Shown here piece by piece: positions 6,563-14,508 of a DNA stretch of 14,508 nt. Location of the stretch: the NCBI GenBank assembly GCA_947178455.1, contig CAMWYI010000028.1, positions 1 to 14,508 on the forward strand, written 5' to 3'. Both the position numbers and the translations under genes were made by a program. The number at the start of each line of letters is the position of its first letter. Positions within the stretch are counted from its first letter, which is position 1. Below the pieces are notes generated by a model. The model did no database searches. It had not been told where the DNA came from and saw nothing but the letters and a program-made list of their open reading frames with translations. The stretch comes from an uncultured Alistipes sp. GTDB lineage: Bacteria > Bacteroidota > Bacteroidia > Bacteroidales > Rikenellaceae.

Positions 6563-9500
6563 ATGTTTAATACCAAACTAACCTTTATGAAACACTTTAC
6601 AAAACTTGCCCTGCTGTTGATGCTGGGCATGGGCCTCGCGCAAGCGGCTACGGCCCAAATTGTAGGGGGGGGGATTAAAGACGCTCAGGGTCAGCCAGTT
6701 ATAGGCGCATCCGTAGCTGTCGACGGTACCACCCTCGGCACGACTTCGGACGTCAACGGACATTTCGAGTTGAATGTCCCGAACGCCAAAACAGCCGTGT
6801 TGACCGTTTCGTTCATCGGATACGCTACGCAGAGCGTGCCGGTCAACGGTCGTTCTCACATCGACATCATCTTGGAGGAAGACACTCAGGCCTTGGATGA
6901 TGTCGTCGTTATCGGTTATCAGACCGTCAAACGTAAAGATTTGACAGGCTCCGTCGCTTCGGTAACGGGCAAGGATGTCTCTGCGATGCCGGTTTCCAAT
7001 GTGGCACAGGCCCTACAAGGCAAATTGCCGGGTGTGAATGTGACCACGCAGGACGGCCGTCCCGATGCGACGGTTTCGATTCGGGTGCGCGGCGGCGGTT
7101 CGATTTCGCAGTCGAACGAGCCTCTCGTCCTCATCGACGGTATCCCGGGTACAATCAGCGATGTTCCGTCGGATCAGGTGGCTTCGATCGACGTATTGAA
7201 AGACGCTTCGTCGACCGCCATCTATGGTGCCCGCGGTGCGAACGGTGTTATCCTGATTACGACCAAAGGCGCCAAAGAGGGCCGTGTGAACGTAAGTTAC
7301 AACGGCTATGTGAAAGTCAATACGGCTACCAACTACTACGATGCACTCGATCCGTATGATTATTTGGTAAGTTCGTGGACGCGCGCTTTTTCGATTACGG
7401 GTAATGGTTCCGCTGAACCGATCGAACGTTTGTATGGCATCGGTCGTTATGCGACGGGTGAAAACGGCGGTCTCGATGCCTATAAAAACGTGAAAGCTTA
7501 TAATATGCAGAAAGAGGTTTACAAGTCCTCGATTTCGCATAACCACGACGTTTCCGTTTCGGGCGGTACCGACCGCACGAAAGTGCTTTTCTCGTTCGGC
7601 TATATGGACGAGCAGGGTATGAAACTCAATTCGTACCTCCGTCGTGCCAATATTTCGTTGAAAGTCAATCAGAAAATCACCGACTATCTCGACTTCTCGC
7701 TCGATACCCGTTACGTGCAGCGTCAGGCGATGGGCAACGAGGGTACGACCAACGGCAGCGGTTCGCTGCTTTCGTATTCGTACCGTTTCCGTCCGATTGC
7801 TACGGCCGACATTCGCGGCGATTTGGCGGCTATGCAGGGTACGAACATCGATACCTATGGCAAATACTCGCAGTGGGATACTTACAGCCCCTATGCGCGC
7901 ATCATGGACTACGAACCGGAGACGAACCGTCAGCATTTGCTCGGCACTGCTACGGTGAACTGGAAAATCGTCAAAGGTCTGACCTATCATACGGACTTCA
8001 CCATGTTCCGCACGTGGAACCAGAACTACACGTGGCAGGGAGCCATTGCCAAAGAATATCTCAATGCTGAGGGTGAAAAGACATTTGCCGGCGATGCTAC
8101 GATTGCCAAAAATGACAGTTGGGGTATGCGTTGGACCAATACGTTGAATTATGACGTATCGTTCGGCGACGCTCACCGTCTGAATGTGCTGGTCGGTCAT
8201 GAGGTTTCCAATTCGGGCGGTACGTCGCTTTCGGCGACGGGCTCGAAATATCCGGCTAACTTCACCAAAGAGAATGCGTTTGCTATGTTGAACCAGTATT
8301 CGGCCAATGGCGGTTCGGGTACGTTCTCGTCGGGCAAGTCGATTCCCGAACGCATCGTTTCGCTCTTCGCACGTGCCAACTACACGCTGCTCGACCGCTA
8401 CCTCTTCACCTTTACGTTCCGTGCCGACGGTTCGTCGAAGTTCGCTCCGACCAAGCGTTGGGGTTACTTCCCCGCAGCCGCATTCGCATGGCGTCTGTCG
8501 GAAGAGGGCTTCCTGAAAAATACCGATTGGCTCGATAACTTGAAACTCCGTCTGTCGTACGGTCAGGTAGGTAACGACGGTATCAGTTCGAGCCTTTGGT
8601 CGCAGAGTTGGTCTTCCGTCACCGATTCGCGCTACCAGTACCACATGAACGAATCGACGCAGCAGGGTTATCAGTTCTCGTCGAGTTCGATGGCCAATCC
8701 GGACCTGAAATGGGAGACCACCGTTACCCGTAACCTCGGTATCGACTTCGGCTTCTGGAAGAATCGTCTGACCGGTAGTGTCGATGTTTATTGGAACACT
8801 ACCAAAGACCTGCTGATGCAGACGGCCATTCCGGGTATCACCGGTTTCACCACGACCTATGCCAATGTCGGTCAGACTTCCAACAAAGGTGTCGAGATTG
8901 CTTTGCAGGGAGTGATTTACGAGAACCGCAACTGGAACATCAGTGCCGGTTTCAACATCAACTTCAACAAGAACAACGTAGACAAACTCTCTGAGAGCGT
9001 GACGGGTCTTTACGGTACGCAGTGGGGTTCGTCGATGACCAATCCCCAGCAGGACTATATCCTCAAAGTGGGTAGCCCGGTCGGCTTGGTTCGCGGCTGG
9101 ATTTACGATGGTTTCTATACGGTGGATGACTTTACTTATGATAATGGTGTCTACACGCTGAAACCCGGTATACCCGACTACACGAGCGGCCAGGTTATGA
9201 AAACTCTTCATGGTATTCCGGATGGTGCTCGTCCGAAAGGACAGATGGCTTATCCGGGTATGGCCCGCTTTAAGGATGTTAGTGGTGATGGTAAGATTGG
9301 TGATAACGACCTGACCGTCATCGGCGACATGACGCCGAAACACACTGGCGGTTTCAATCTCAATGCGACGTTCAAGGGAATCGACTTCGGTGCCTACTTC
9401 AACTGGAGTTACGGCAATAAGGTCTACAATGCCCACAAACTGGCTTCTCTCTATAACTACAAGGAGGGCGGCGTATTCGAGAATAAGCTGGCGATTACAA

Positions 9501-9904
9501 AAAATCAGTTCCAAATCTTCAATGTCTCGAACGATGCGATTACGCAGTTGACCACACCCGACCAGTTGCGTGCGGCCAACGTCAACGCAACGCTGCCGTA
9601 TGCCTATAACGAGGAGCCGATTGTTTCGTCGCTCGGTATCGAGAGCGGTTCGTTCCTGCGTTTGAATACGCTGACGCTCGGTTACACGCTGCCGCAGAAG
9701 ATTACCAAGAAGTTCGGTGTAAGCAACCTGCGTGTCTATGCAAGTATCTACAACGTATGCACCATCACGGGTTACTCGGGTCTCGACCCCGAAGTGAACA
9801 CCAACACTGCGCAGAACAAGCAGGTTTATCCTACGCTGGGTCTCGACTGGGGTGCTTATCCGCGTCCGCGTTCGTATGTCGTCGGATTGAACGTCACTTT
9901 CTAA
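6563..9904 (+). CDS. SusC/RagA-family TonB-linked outer-membrane transporter
   Basis: Imports a glycan or other large nutrient through the outer membrane with energy from TonB, working under the SusD-like lid encoded next to it. The 1113-residue product has a signal peptide (about 1-31, ending Ala-Thr-Ala before Gln32) and a CarboxypepD-regulatory-like domain (about 32-108, with KDAQGQPVIGASV). A TonB-box region follows near 113-120 (DDVVVIGY), then a plug domain with ALQGKLPGVNV, SNEPLVLIDGIPG and IYGARGANGVILITTKG. A large beta-barrel ends in Phe (VVGLNVTF). A DxSGDGKIGDND loop before VIGDMTPKHTGG is typical of the family. Length and motifs are complete. ATG 6563 is preferred for its GGAGA; 6587 is the alternative. 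Codons shift toward GGT and CGT compared with the flanking genes, as in highly expressed genes. It contains a run of nine G at 6665-6673. Confidence 0.96.
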   Translation: MFNTKLTFMKHFTKLALLLMLGMGLAQAATAQIVGGGIKDAQGQPVIGASVAVDGTTLGTTSDVNGHFELNVPNAKTAVLTVSFIGYATQSVPVNGRSHIDIILEEDTQALDDVVVIGYQTVKRKDLTGSVASVTGKDVSAMPVSNVAQALQGKLPGVNVTTQDGRPDATVSIRVRGGGSISQSNEPLVLIDGIPGTISDVPSDQVASIDVLKDASSTAIYGARGANGVILITTKGAKEGRVNVSYNGYVKVNTATNYYDALDPYDYLVSSWTRAFSITGNGSAEPIERLYGIGRYATGENGGLDAYKNVKAYNMQKEVYKSSISHNHDVSVSGGTDRTKVLFSFGYMDEQGMKLNSYLRRANISLKVNQKITDYLDFSLDTRYVQRQAMGNEGTTNGSGSLLSYSYRFRPIATADIRGDLAAMQGTNIDTYGKYSQWDTYSPYARIMDYEPETNRQHLLGTATVNWKIVKGLTYHTDFTMFRTWNQNYTWQGAIAKEYLNAEGEKTFAGDATIAKNDSWGMRWTNTLNYDVSFGDAHRLNVLVGHEVSNSGGTSLSATGSKYPANFTKENAFAMLNQYSANGGSGTFSSGKSIPERIVSLFARANYTLLDRYLFTFTFRADGSSKFAPTKRWGYFPAAAFAWRLSEEGFLKNTDWLDNLKLRLSYGQVGNDGISSSLWSQSWSSVTDSRYQYHMNESTQQGYQFSSSSMANPDLKWETTVTRNLGIDFGFWKNRLTGSVDVYWNTTKDLLMQTAIPGITGFTTTYANVGQTSNKGVEIALQGVIYENRNWNISAGFNINFNKNNVDKLSESVTGLYGTQWGSSMTNPQQDYILKVGSPVGLVRGWIYDGFYTVDDFTYDNGVYTLKPGIPDYTSGQVMKTLHGIPDGARPKGQMAYPGMARFKDVSGDGKIGDNDLTVIGDMTPKHTGGFNLNATFKGIDFGAYFNWSYGNKVYNAHKLASLYNYKEGGVFENKLAITKNQFQIFNVSNDAITQLTTPDQLRAANVNATLPYAYNEEPIVSSLGIESGSFLRLNTLTLGYTLPQKITKKFGVSNLRVYASIYNVCTITGYSGLDPEVNTNTAQNKQVYPTLGLDWGAYPRPRSYVVGLNVTF
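6665..6673 (+). repeat. Nine-G homopolymer inside the susC-like gene
   Basis: Nine consecutive G form three in-frame GGG codons (Gly35-Gly37) two codons after the predicted signal-peptide cleavage site. As written the frame continues to a full-length protein. Gain or loss of one G would shift the frame at residue 35 of 1113. GGG appears uncommon elsewhere in this gene, where GGT and GGC dominate. Confidence 0.9.
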
Positions 9905-9925
9905 TTTCTAAAATGGATATTCAAG

Positions 9926-12178
9926 ATGAAAAAATTATTTATAATTTCTTTCGCTATGGTTTGCAGCCTGTCGCTCGTTCAGTGCAGCGACTATCTGGAA
10001 ACCTCATCGCCGGCGAATACCGATGACAGCTTCGTCACGTCGAGTCCGTCGGAGGCTTTCAAAATCCTCTCCAAGACCTATGCCGACTATCGGCAGAGCG
10101 CTTGGATGGGTACCTACCGTTACAACGACCCGTTCGGTTCCGACGTGGAAATTTATCCCGAAGGCCCCACCTCGTCCAATGCTTACAACAGCCGTCAGGA
10201 GATGGGTATGTTGACGGTTAACTCGATGTCTGGAGGGTTCAATGCCCTGTATAAAACAGTCAGCTACGCTTCGAAATTTGCGGATGTCGTCGGTTCCAAA
10301 TCGGAATATCGGGCTGATGCAGCATCGGGTACCGCGACCGATTGGACTCAGCTTTACGGTGAAGCAGTTACGTTGATTGCTCATGCTTATTTTGAGTTGA
10401 CGCAGCACTTCGGTGATGTTCCCTACGGCTATGAAAACCGTGCCGTAATGGAATACGAACTCACGTCGCGTTTCAAGATTTACGACGAGTTGATCGACCG
10501 TTTGCAAAAGGTTGAGGGTCAGATGTACGACCTTGGGCAGGGCGGTATCACCGGCGAACGCATTTCGCGTACTTATGCCAATGCTTTGATTGGTAAAATC
10601 GCGCTTTATGCAGGTAGCTGGCAGCCGATTCGCACCGATGTCGAGGGCCTTTACGGGAATGTTCAATTTGAAACGAAAGCCACAGGCGATGGTATTGCCT
10701 ATGCCCGTCGTTCGGACTATGCGAAGTATCTCGCTATTGCGGAGGATTATCTCTCTCGTACGATAAACGAACGTGCCGGTTCGGCTCATTTGATTACCAC
10801 CGACGACCGTGCCGGTGTGAACAATCCGTTCCAGCGTCACTTCCAGTACGGTTTGGATTTGGAAATCAGCCCCGAAACGATTTTTGAAATCGCTCATTTG
10901 CAGGGTGCCGGTCCTGACGGTATGGCGGTCAACAGCGAAATCCTCTACGCTTTCGGTCGTGCTTCGACGGGTAGCAATGGCACCTATCCTCCCAAAGTTT
11001 TTGCCGCTGTCCGCATGACGCCCGCTTTCTATTATGGTGGGTTCGACTTGGCCGACAAGCGTCGTGATGTGAGCGGTTGCGTGACGGGTCTCGTCGGTGC
11101 ATCGGGAGATGAGAAACTACTTCCGCTTACATTGAATAACAACTCGGCCAATGCCGGTGGTATCACGCTCAACAAATGGGATTATTGCCAGATGGCTAAT
11201 CCGTTCATCGAAAAACAGCGTCAGAGCGGTGTCAATTCGCCGATTTTGCGTATGGGTACGGTCTATCTGATGTTGGCCGAGGCGAAAGCCGGTTTGGGCA
11301 AGGCCGATGCGTTGGATTTCGTCAATGCGATTCGCGCGCGTGCCTTCGGTGACAGCAACCATAATTTGAGCGGACTTTCGGGCGAAGATTTGAAGAAAGC
11401 CATCGTAACCGAGGCTCGTTTGGAACTCTTCGGCGAGGCCGAGGTGCGTTGGTTCATGATTCGCAGCGGCTACTTCTCGGAAGACATCGTCGCAACCCGT
11501 GCCAAACTGCAAGAGATTGCCAATGCCATCAAGGCAGATGGTTCATATACCTTTGAAAACGGCAATGTTTTCCCGGCCTACGTATTCACCAAACAGGTGG
11601 AACTTCCGTCAGACGAGATGCTGGTCAAATCGGGTGATCCGACGAGTGAAACCCACTGGCCTGCATGGCGCGGTGTTTATGATTTCAGGAAAAAGGGTCT
11701 CAAAACCCAAGGCCACAACACGGCTATCAAGGGTTTGTTCGAAGTAGTGGTTCCGACCGTTTTCAATTTGATATATACTTACAAATCGTTCCCAGAGTCC
11801 TATAATAAGGATGAAGCAAAAAAGTTAACAGGTACAGTGTATAAAAAGGAGTCTTTCGATGGAACGTTTGAAGAAGTTTTGGCAAAAGCAGAAGAACTGA
11901 ACGCGGTGGAAGCTAAGAAAGAGAAACCGGGTGAAGGGATAAAACAAACGGAGATTGCTTATTCGATAAACATTGAAGCGCAATTTGCAGATGGAGACTA
12001 CATGTGTAATGAATGGGGTATGGCATTTGCCAACGACATCAACAATGTTCTCGACATGGTAGTCAGCGGACTCAAGGGTGCTACGGATGTTCCGCGTCCC
12101 TACTGGCCGATTCCGCTGGAAACGATTTCGCAGTCGAACGGCAAAGTAACCAATGGTTACGGTCTGCCTAACCAATAG
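9926..12178 (+). CDS. SusD/RagB-family surface glycan-binding lipoprotein, unusually long
   Basis: Surface lipoprotein that binds the ligand and caps the partner SusC-like barrel. It starts 21 bases after that gene's stop, so the two are one operon. The 750-residue product has a lipoprotein signal with lipobox Leu17-Val-Gln-Cys20. Cys20 is followed by Ser-Asp-Tyr-Leu-Glu, an acidic start like Bacteroidetes surface-export signals. Family landmarks include YLETSSPANTDDSF, helical TPR-like segments, MLAEAKAGLGKADALDFVNAIRARA, EARLELFGEAEVRWFMIR near residue 508, and a C-terminal YWPIP. Usual members are roughly 500-650 residues. Here the stretch after RWFMIR is expanded to about 240 residues and includes an AT-rich, Lys/Glu-rich block (about residues 613-692) whose composition differs from the rest. 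The frame is intact. The ligand cannot be predicted. Confidence 0.93.
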   Translation: MKKLFIISFAMVCSLSLVQCSDYLETSSPANTDDSFVTSSPSEAFKILSKTYADYRQSAWMGTYRYNDPFGSDVEIYPEGPTSSNAYNSRQEMGMLTVNSMSGGFNALYKTVSYASKFADVVGSKSEYRADAASGTATDWTQLYGEAVTLIAHAYFELTQHFGDVPYGYENRAVMEYELTSRFKIYDELIDRLQKVEGQMYDLGQGGITGERISRTYANALIGKIALYAGSWQPIRTDVEGLYGNVQFETKATGDGIAYARRSDYAKYLAIAEDYLSRTINERAGSAHLITTDDRAGVNNPFQRHFQYGLDLEISPETIFEIAHLQGAGPDGMAVNSEILYAFGRASTGSNGTYPPKVFAAVRMTPAFYYGGFDLADKRRDVSGCVTGLVGASGDEKLLPLTLNNNSANAGGITLNKWDYCQMANPFIEKQRQSGVNSPILRMGTVYLMLAEAKAGLGKADALDFVNAIRARAFGDSNHNLSGLSGEDLKKAIVTEARLELFGEAEVRWFMIRSGYFSEDIVATRAKLQEIANAIKADGSYTFENGNVFPAYVFTKQVELPSDEMLVKSGDPTSETHWPAWRGVYDFRKKGLKTQGHNTAIKGLFEVVVPTVFNLIYTYKSFPESYNKDEAKKLTGTVYKKESFDGTFEEVLAKAEELNAVEAKKEKPGEGIKQTEIAYSINIEAQFADGDYMCNEWGMAFANDINNVLDMVVSGLKGATDVPRPYWPIPLETISQSNGKVTNGYGLPNQ
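11761..12000 (+). other. AT-rich, charged insert-like segment within the SusD-like gene
   Basis: Hand counting gives about 37% GC over these 240 bases (90 of 240), against 52% for the 60 bases just before. Codons such as AAA, GAA, GCA, TTA, ACA and ATA cluster here. The encoded block (LTGTVYKKESF... FEEVLAKAEELNAVEAKKEK...) is Lys/Glu-rich and probably helical. The reading frame runs straight through it. No flanking repeats or target-site duplication were found. Confidence 0.6.
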
Positions 12179-12202
12179 CGGTTCGCACGACTGAAAACAA
12201 GA

Positions 12203-12240
12203 AGAGAGCCGTCCCATTCGGGGGCGGCTCTCTTTTTGTT
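12203..12240. terminator. Intrinsic terminator between the convergent SusD-like and hydrolase genes
   Basis: A 13-bp stem (12203-12215 with 12221-12233, core AGAGAGCCG/CGGCTCTCT, one G-U pair) with a five-base loop ATTCG, followed by five T and TTTGTTTG-like sequence. It lies 25 bases after the SusD-like stop. On the minus strand the hairpin is followed by TCTTCTTGTTTTC, so it may also stop transcripts of the hydrolase gene. Confidence 0.9.
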
Positions 12241-12285
12241 TGACGGAACCCTTTGTTTCGTGTTCCGTTTGCGATAGGAATTTGT

Positions 12286-13179
12286 CTACCTGTTTTCCAG
12301 AAAATCGAGTACCAGTCGGTTGAACGCTTCGGGCTGCTCCATATTGGACATGTGGCCGCAATCCGAAAGCACCTCAATGCGGATGCATGGCAGATATTGC
12401 ATTTCGCGCGGCCGATAGGGTTTGCCGTGCAGGTCGCATTCGCCTTTGAACATCAGTGTCGGTACATTCGGGCAGCGCTCCGCCAACGTTTGCCATGCTT
12501 CGCGAGCCCAAAACGACCGAGCCTCTTTGTGCAGCAGCTGAAAGGCGTCCCATTCGCTGACCATGCGGTGCAACGGCTCGCGAATCTCCTCCCGATGTGA
12601 CCCACCGCCCGCGACGAGTTGTTCGAGCCATTCCTGCTTCGCGGTTTCCACGCCTTTGAGTTTTACCTGCGCAATTTCACGGTCGCGCTGGGTCGATTCG
12701 AGCGAATCCATCGGTTCGTGCGGGCCTTTGACCGAGCGGATGCCGCCGCTGGCCATGACGCACGAAAGCATCCGTTCGGGAGCTATCGCCAACATATCGC
12801 CTGCGACGAAAGCGCCCATTGACACTCCCACGATATGGGCCTGTTCGATGTGCAGCGAATCCATTACGGTCAACAAATCGTCGAGGTGCATGAACTGGAA
12901 TCCCTCGACCTGTTTCGATGAACGTCCGTAACCGCGAAAATCGATTCGGATGGTTCGGTACTTTTGGGCGAATGGCACGAATTGGGGGGCCCACATGCGC
13001 CGGTCGAGCGTATGGCCGTGCAGCAGAATCAGAGGCTCGCCGCTGCCCATTTCCTCGTAATAAATCGACCCATTGCCGCTGACGGGGACAAAGCCGGTGC
13101 GGACCGTTTCGTTGTGATTCGAGCAGGCGCATGCTGCGAGTAGCATCCATGCGCTTGCGAAATAGCAAATGCGTTTCAT
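12286..13179 (-). CDS. Alpha/beta-hydrolase lipoprotein
   Basis: A 297-residue esterase/lipase-like hydrolase of the alpha/beta fold, anchored in the envelope. The N-terminus is a lipoprotein signal with lipobox Leu14-Ala-Ala-Cys17 (a second Cys at 19). The triad is visible: nucleophile Ser120 in the elbow GVSMGA, acid Asp249 in FKGECD, and His276 in SDCGHMSN. An oxyanion-hole motif LLHGHTLD lies at 52-59, and RIDFRGYGRSS at 78-88 matches the usual DxRGxGxS strand. A cap region fills 140-235. The residues after the lipid Cys are not acidic, so periplasmic facing is more likely than surface display (inference). It converges on the SusC/SusD operon and diverges from the GH140-like gene, so removal of ester groups from the imported glycan is possible, but the substrate cannot be read from the sequence. 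Confidence 0.9.
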   Translation of the reverse strand: MKRICYFASAWMLLAACACSNHNETVRTGFVPVSGNGSIYYEEMGSGEPLILLHGHTLDRRMWAPQFVPFAQKYRTIRIDFRGYGRSSKQVEGFQFMHLDDLLTVMDSLHIEQAHIVGVSMGAFVAGDMLAIAPERMLSCVMASGGIRSVKGPHEPMDSLESTQRDREIAQVKLKGVETAKQEWLEQLVAGGGSHREEIREPLHRMVSEWDAFQLLHKEARSFWAREAWQTLAERCPNVPTLMFKGECDLHGKPYRPREMQYLPCIRIEVLSDCGHMSNMEQPEAFNRLVLDFLENR

Positions 13180-13237
13180 AACTCCGAAGATAGATAAAAA
13201 ATTCGTATCTTGTCTTGCGAAAAAAACTCAATTCGAT
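13180..13237. promoter_or_regulatory. Divergent promoter region, hydrolase and GH140-like genes
   Basis: The 58 bases between the two start codons are AT-rich. On the plus strand TTCGTATCTTG (13202-13212) repeats the promoter core seen before the PBP gene, one T short of TAnnTTTG, with a leader of about 20 bases to the ATG at 13238. On the minus strand TATCTTCG (complement of 13185-13192) matches seven of eight consensus positions but ends only five bases before the hydrolase ATG, implying a nearly leaderless message. No -33 elements were clear. Confidence 0.4.
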
Positions 13238-14508
13238 ATGAAACATTCGATTTTATCCGTGGTCGTTTCGGTGTTGACCGTCGCCTGCTCGTCGCAGGTC
13301 TCCGATACGACGCTTCCGTGGGAGAACGGACGGTTGGTCGTTTCGTCGGACGGCCGCTATCTTCAACATGAAAACGGCACGCCGTTCTTTTGGATGGGCA
13401 ATACCGGCTGGCTATTGCCCGAACGAACGACCCGCGAGGAGGCCGATTTCTTCCTCGAAACGTGTCGCGAAGCCGGATACAACGTCGTGCAGGTGCAGAC
13501 CGTCAACGGCGTGCCGACCCAAAACGCCTATGGCAAATCGTCGATGCCCGACGGATTCGACTTTTCGGGAATCGACGCCGAGAGCGAGGACGGTTACTGG
13601 CAACACATGGACTACATCATCCGCAAGGCCGAGCAGGAGGGTATCTACATCGGTATGGTCTGCGTTTGGGGCGGATTGGTGAAGCACGGTTATATGAACG
13701 AAGAGCAGGCTGTGGCCTATGGAACGTTCCTTGCGAACCGCTACAAGGATGCCCCCAACATCGTGTGGATTATCGGCGGCGATATTCGCGGCGACATCAA
13801 GACGGAGGTGTGGGAGGCGCTTGCCCGCACGATTCGGGGTATTGATTCTGAACATCTGATGACGTTTCATCCCTATGGACGCACGTCGTCGATTCAGTGG
13901 TTCCACGATGCCGACTGGCTCGACTTCAACATGTTCCAGAGCGGCCACCGGCGCTACGACCAGATTCGCGGCGACGGCGACGACACGGTGCAGGCTTCGA
14001 TTTCCGAAGACAACTGGCGTTACGTGGAGGCCGGTTTGCAGATGCAGCCCGCCAAGCCGATTTTGGATGCCGAACCGAGCTACGAGGAGATTCCGCAAGG
14101 GCTGCACGACCCCTCGGAACCTTGGTGGAAAGCGCCCGATGTGCGCCGTTATGCCTATTGGTCGGTCTTTGCAGGGGCTTGCGGTCACACGTACGGGCAC
14201 AACTCTATCATGCAGATGCACCCGGGCGAGAGCGTCGGTGCCTACGGGGCCCGCAAGTCGTGGCGCGAGGGGTTGAAAGACGACGGATTCAATCAGATGC
14301 AGTATCTGAAACGGCTGATGCAGACGTTCCCCTATTTCGAGCGCGTCGGCGACCAGTCGGTGATTGCCGGTGAAAACGGATTCCGTTACGATCGGGCTAT
14401 CGCCACGCGCGGCAACGACTATCTGTTGGTTTACACCTATACGAACCGGCCGATGCAAATCGACCTCGGCAAGATTTCGGGCGATACGAAGAACGTATGG
14501 TGGTATTC
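13238..14508 (+). CDS. DUF4038/GH140-like glycoside hydrolase lipoprotein (3' truncated)
   Basis: The frame is open from the ATG at 13238 to the window end, 423 residues without a stop. The N-terminus is a lipoprotein signal with a somewhat atypical lipobox, Thr-Val-Ala-Cys17. The catalytic TIM barrel shows DUF4038 landmarks: FFWMGNTGWLLPERTTREEADFFL, NIVWIIGGDIRGD with candidate acid/base Asp182, FHPYGRTSS, DWLDFNMFQSGH, and PILDAEPSYE with candidate nucleophile Glu279. GYGxx-type loops near the end include YAYWSVFAGACGHTYGH. As I recall, the founding GH140 apiosidase BT1012 uses Asp187 and Glu284; the 97-residue spacing is the same here. The C-terminal part, often a small beta-sandwich, is only begun. 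Apiose-containing pectin or a related furanoside is a possible substrate, but the family is broad and this is inference. Confidence 0.88.
   Translation, partial: MKHSILSVVVSVLTVACSSQVSDTTLPWENGRLVVSSDGRYLQHENGTPFFWMGNTGWLLPERTTREEADFFLETCREAGYNVVQVQTVNGVPTQNAYGKSSMPDGFDFSGIDAESEDGYWQHMDYIIRKAEQEGIYIGMVCVWGGLVKHGYMNEEQAVAYGTFLANRYKDAPNIVWIIGGDIRGDIKTEVWEALARTIRGIDSEHLMTFHPYGRTSSIQWFHDADWLDFNMFQSGHRRYDQIRGDGDDTVQASISEDNWRYVEAGLQMQPAKPILDAEPSYEEIPQGLHDPSEPWWKAPDVRRYAYWSVFAGACGHTYGHNSIMQMHPGESVGAYGARKSWREGLKDDGFNQMQYLKRLMQTFPYFERVGDQSVIAGENGFRYDRAIATRGNDYLLVYTYTNRPMQIDLGKISGDTKNVWWY

Noticed and set aside
7013..9514. 833-codon minus-strand open frame opposite the SusC-like gene
   Set aside because: Its length is striking, but it follows the codon pattern of the real gene in antisense (Ile/Thr/Arg/Val-rich), with no signal peptide or domain.
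12243..12268. ACGGAAC/GTTCCGT inverted repeat as terminator of the minus-strand hydrolase gene
   Set aside because: The stem is only seven bp with a twelve-base loop, and on the minus strand it is followed by A-rich rather than T-rich sequence.

Overview
The window looks like chromosome from a GC-rich gut Bacteroidales, most likely Alistipes or a close relative. That assignment is inference. It rests on a SusC/SusD pair, Bacteroidetes-type promoters (TAnnTTTG at -7 with TTTG at -33), few Shine-Dalgarno sites, lipoproteins, and a GC-rich chromosome that nevertheless has AT-rich gene starts. No tRNA, rRNA, CRISPR array, insertion sequence or phage gene was seen.

Layout. Positions 2-559 are the 3' end of an outer-membrane beta-barrel protein. 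A secreted alkaline phosphatase follows (602-1696). The gap 1697-1882 holds two near-identical palindrome-plus-promoter modules, which feed a bifunctional class A penicillin-binding protein (1883-4279). Next come aspartate-semialdehyde dehydrogenase (4339-5331), a 17-bp hairpin, a 54-residue rubredoxin (5487-5651) and an Fe-type superoxide dismutase (5739-6344), closed by a strong terminator. This first half is housekeeping: phosphate scavenging, peptidoglycan synthesis, the lysine/diaminopimelate-threonine-methionine branch point, and oxygen defence in an anaerobe.

The second half is a small glycan-uptake locus. A SusC-like TonB-dependent transporter (6563-9904) and a long SusD-like lipoprotein (9926-12178) form an operon with its own -7 element and a strong terminator. 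Beyond it, an alpha/beta-hydrolase lipoprotein (12286-13179, minus strand) runs toward the operon. A DUF4038/GH140-like glycoside hydrolase lipoprotein (13238 to the window end) is transcribed divergently from the hydrolase. Together they suggest capture, import and trimming of a plant-type glycan, but no sensor-regulator is visible in the window, so the substrate is a guess.

Most worth a second look are: the tandem palindrome/promoter modules before the PBP gene; a run of nine G inside the susC-like coding sequence just after the signal peptide, a candidate slippage (phase-variation) site; an AT-rich, Lys/Glu-rich block inside an over-long SusD-like gene; and the fully pairing 17-bp hairpin before the rubredoxin gene.
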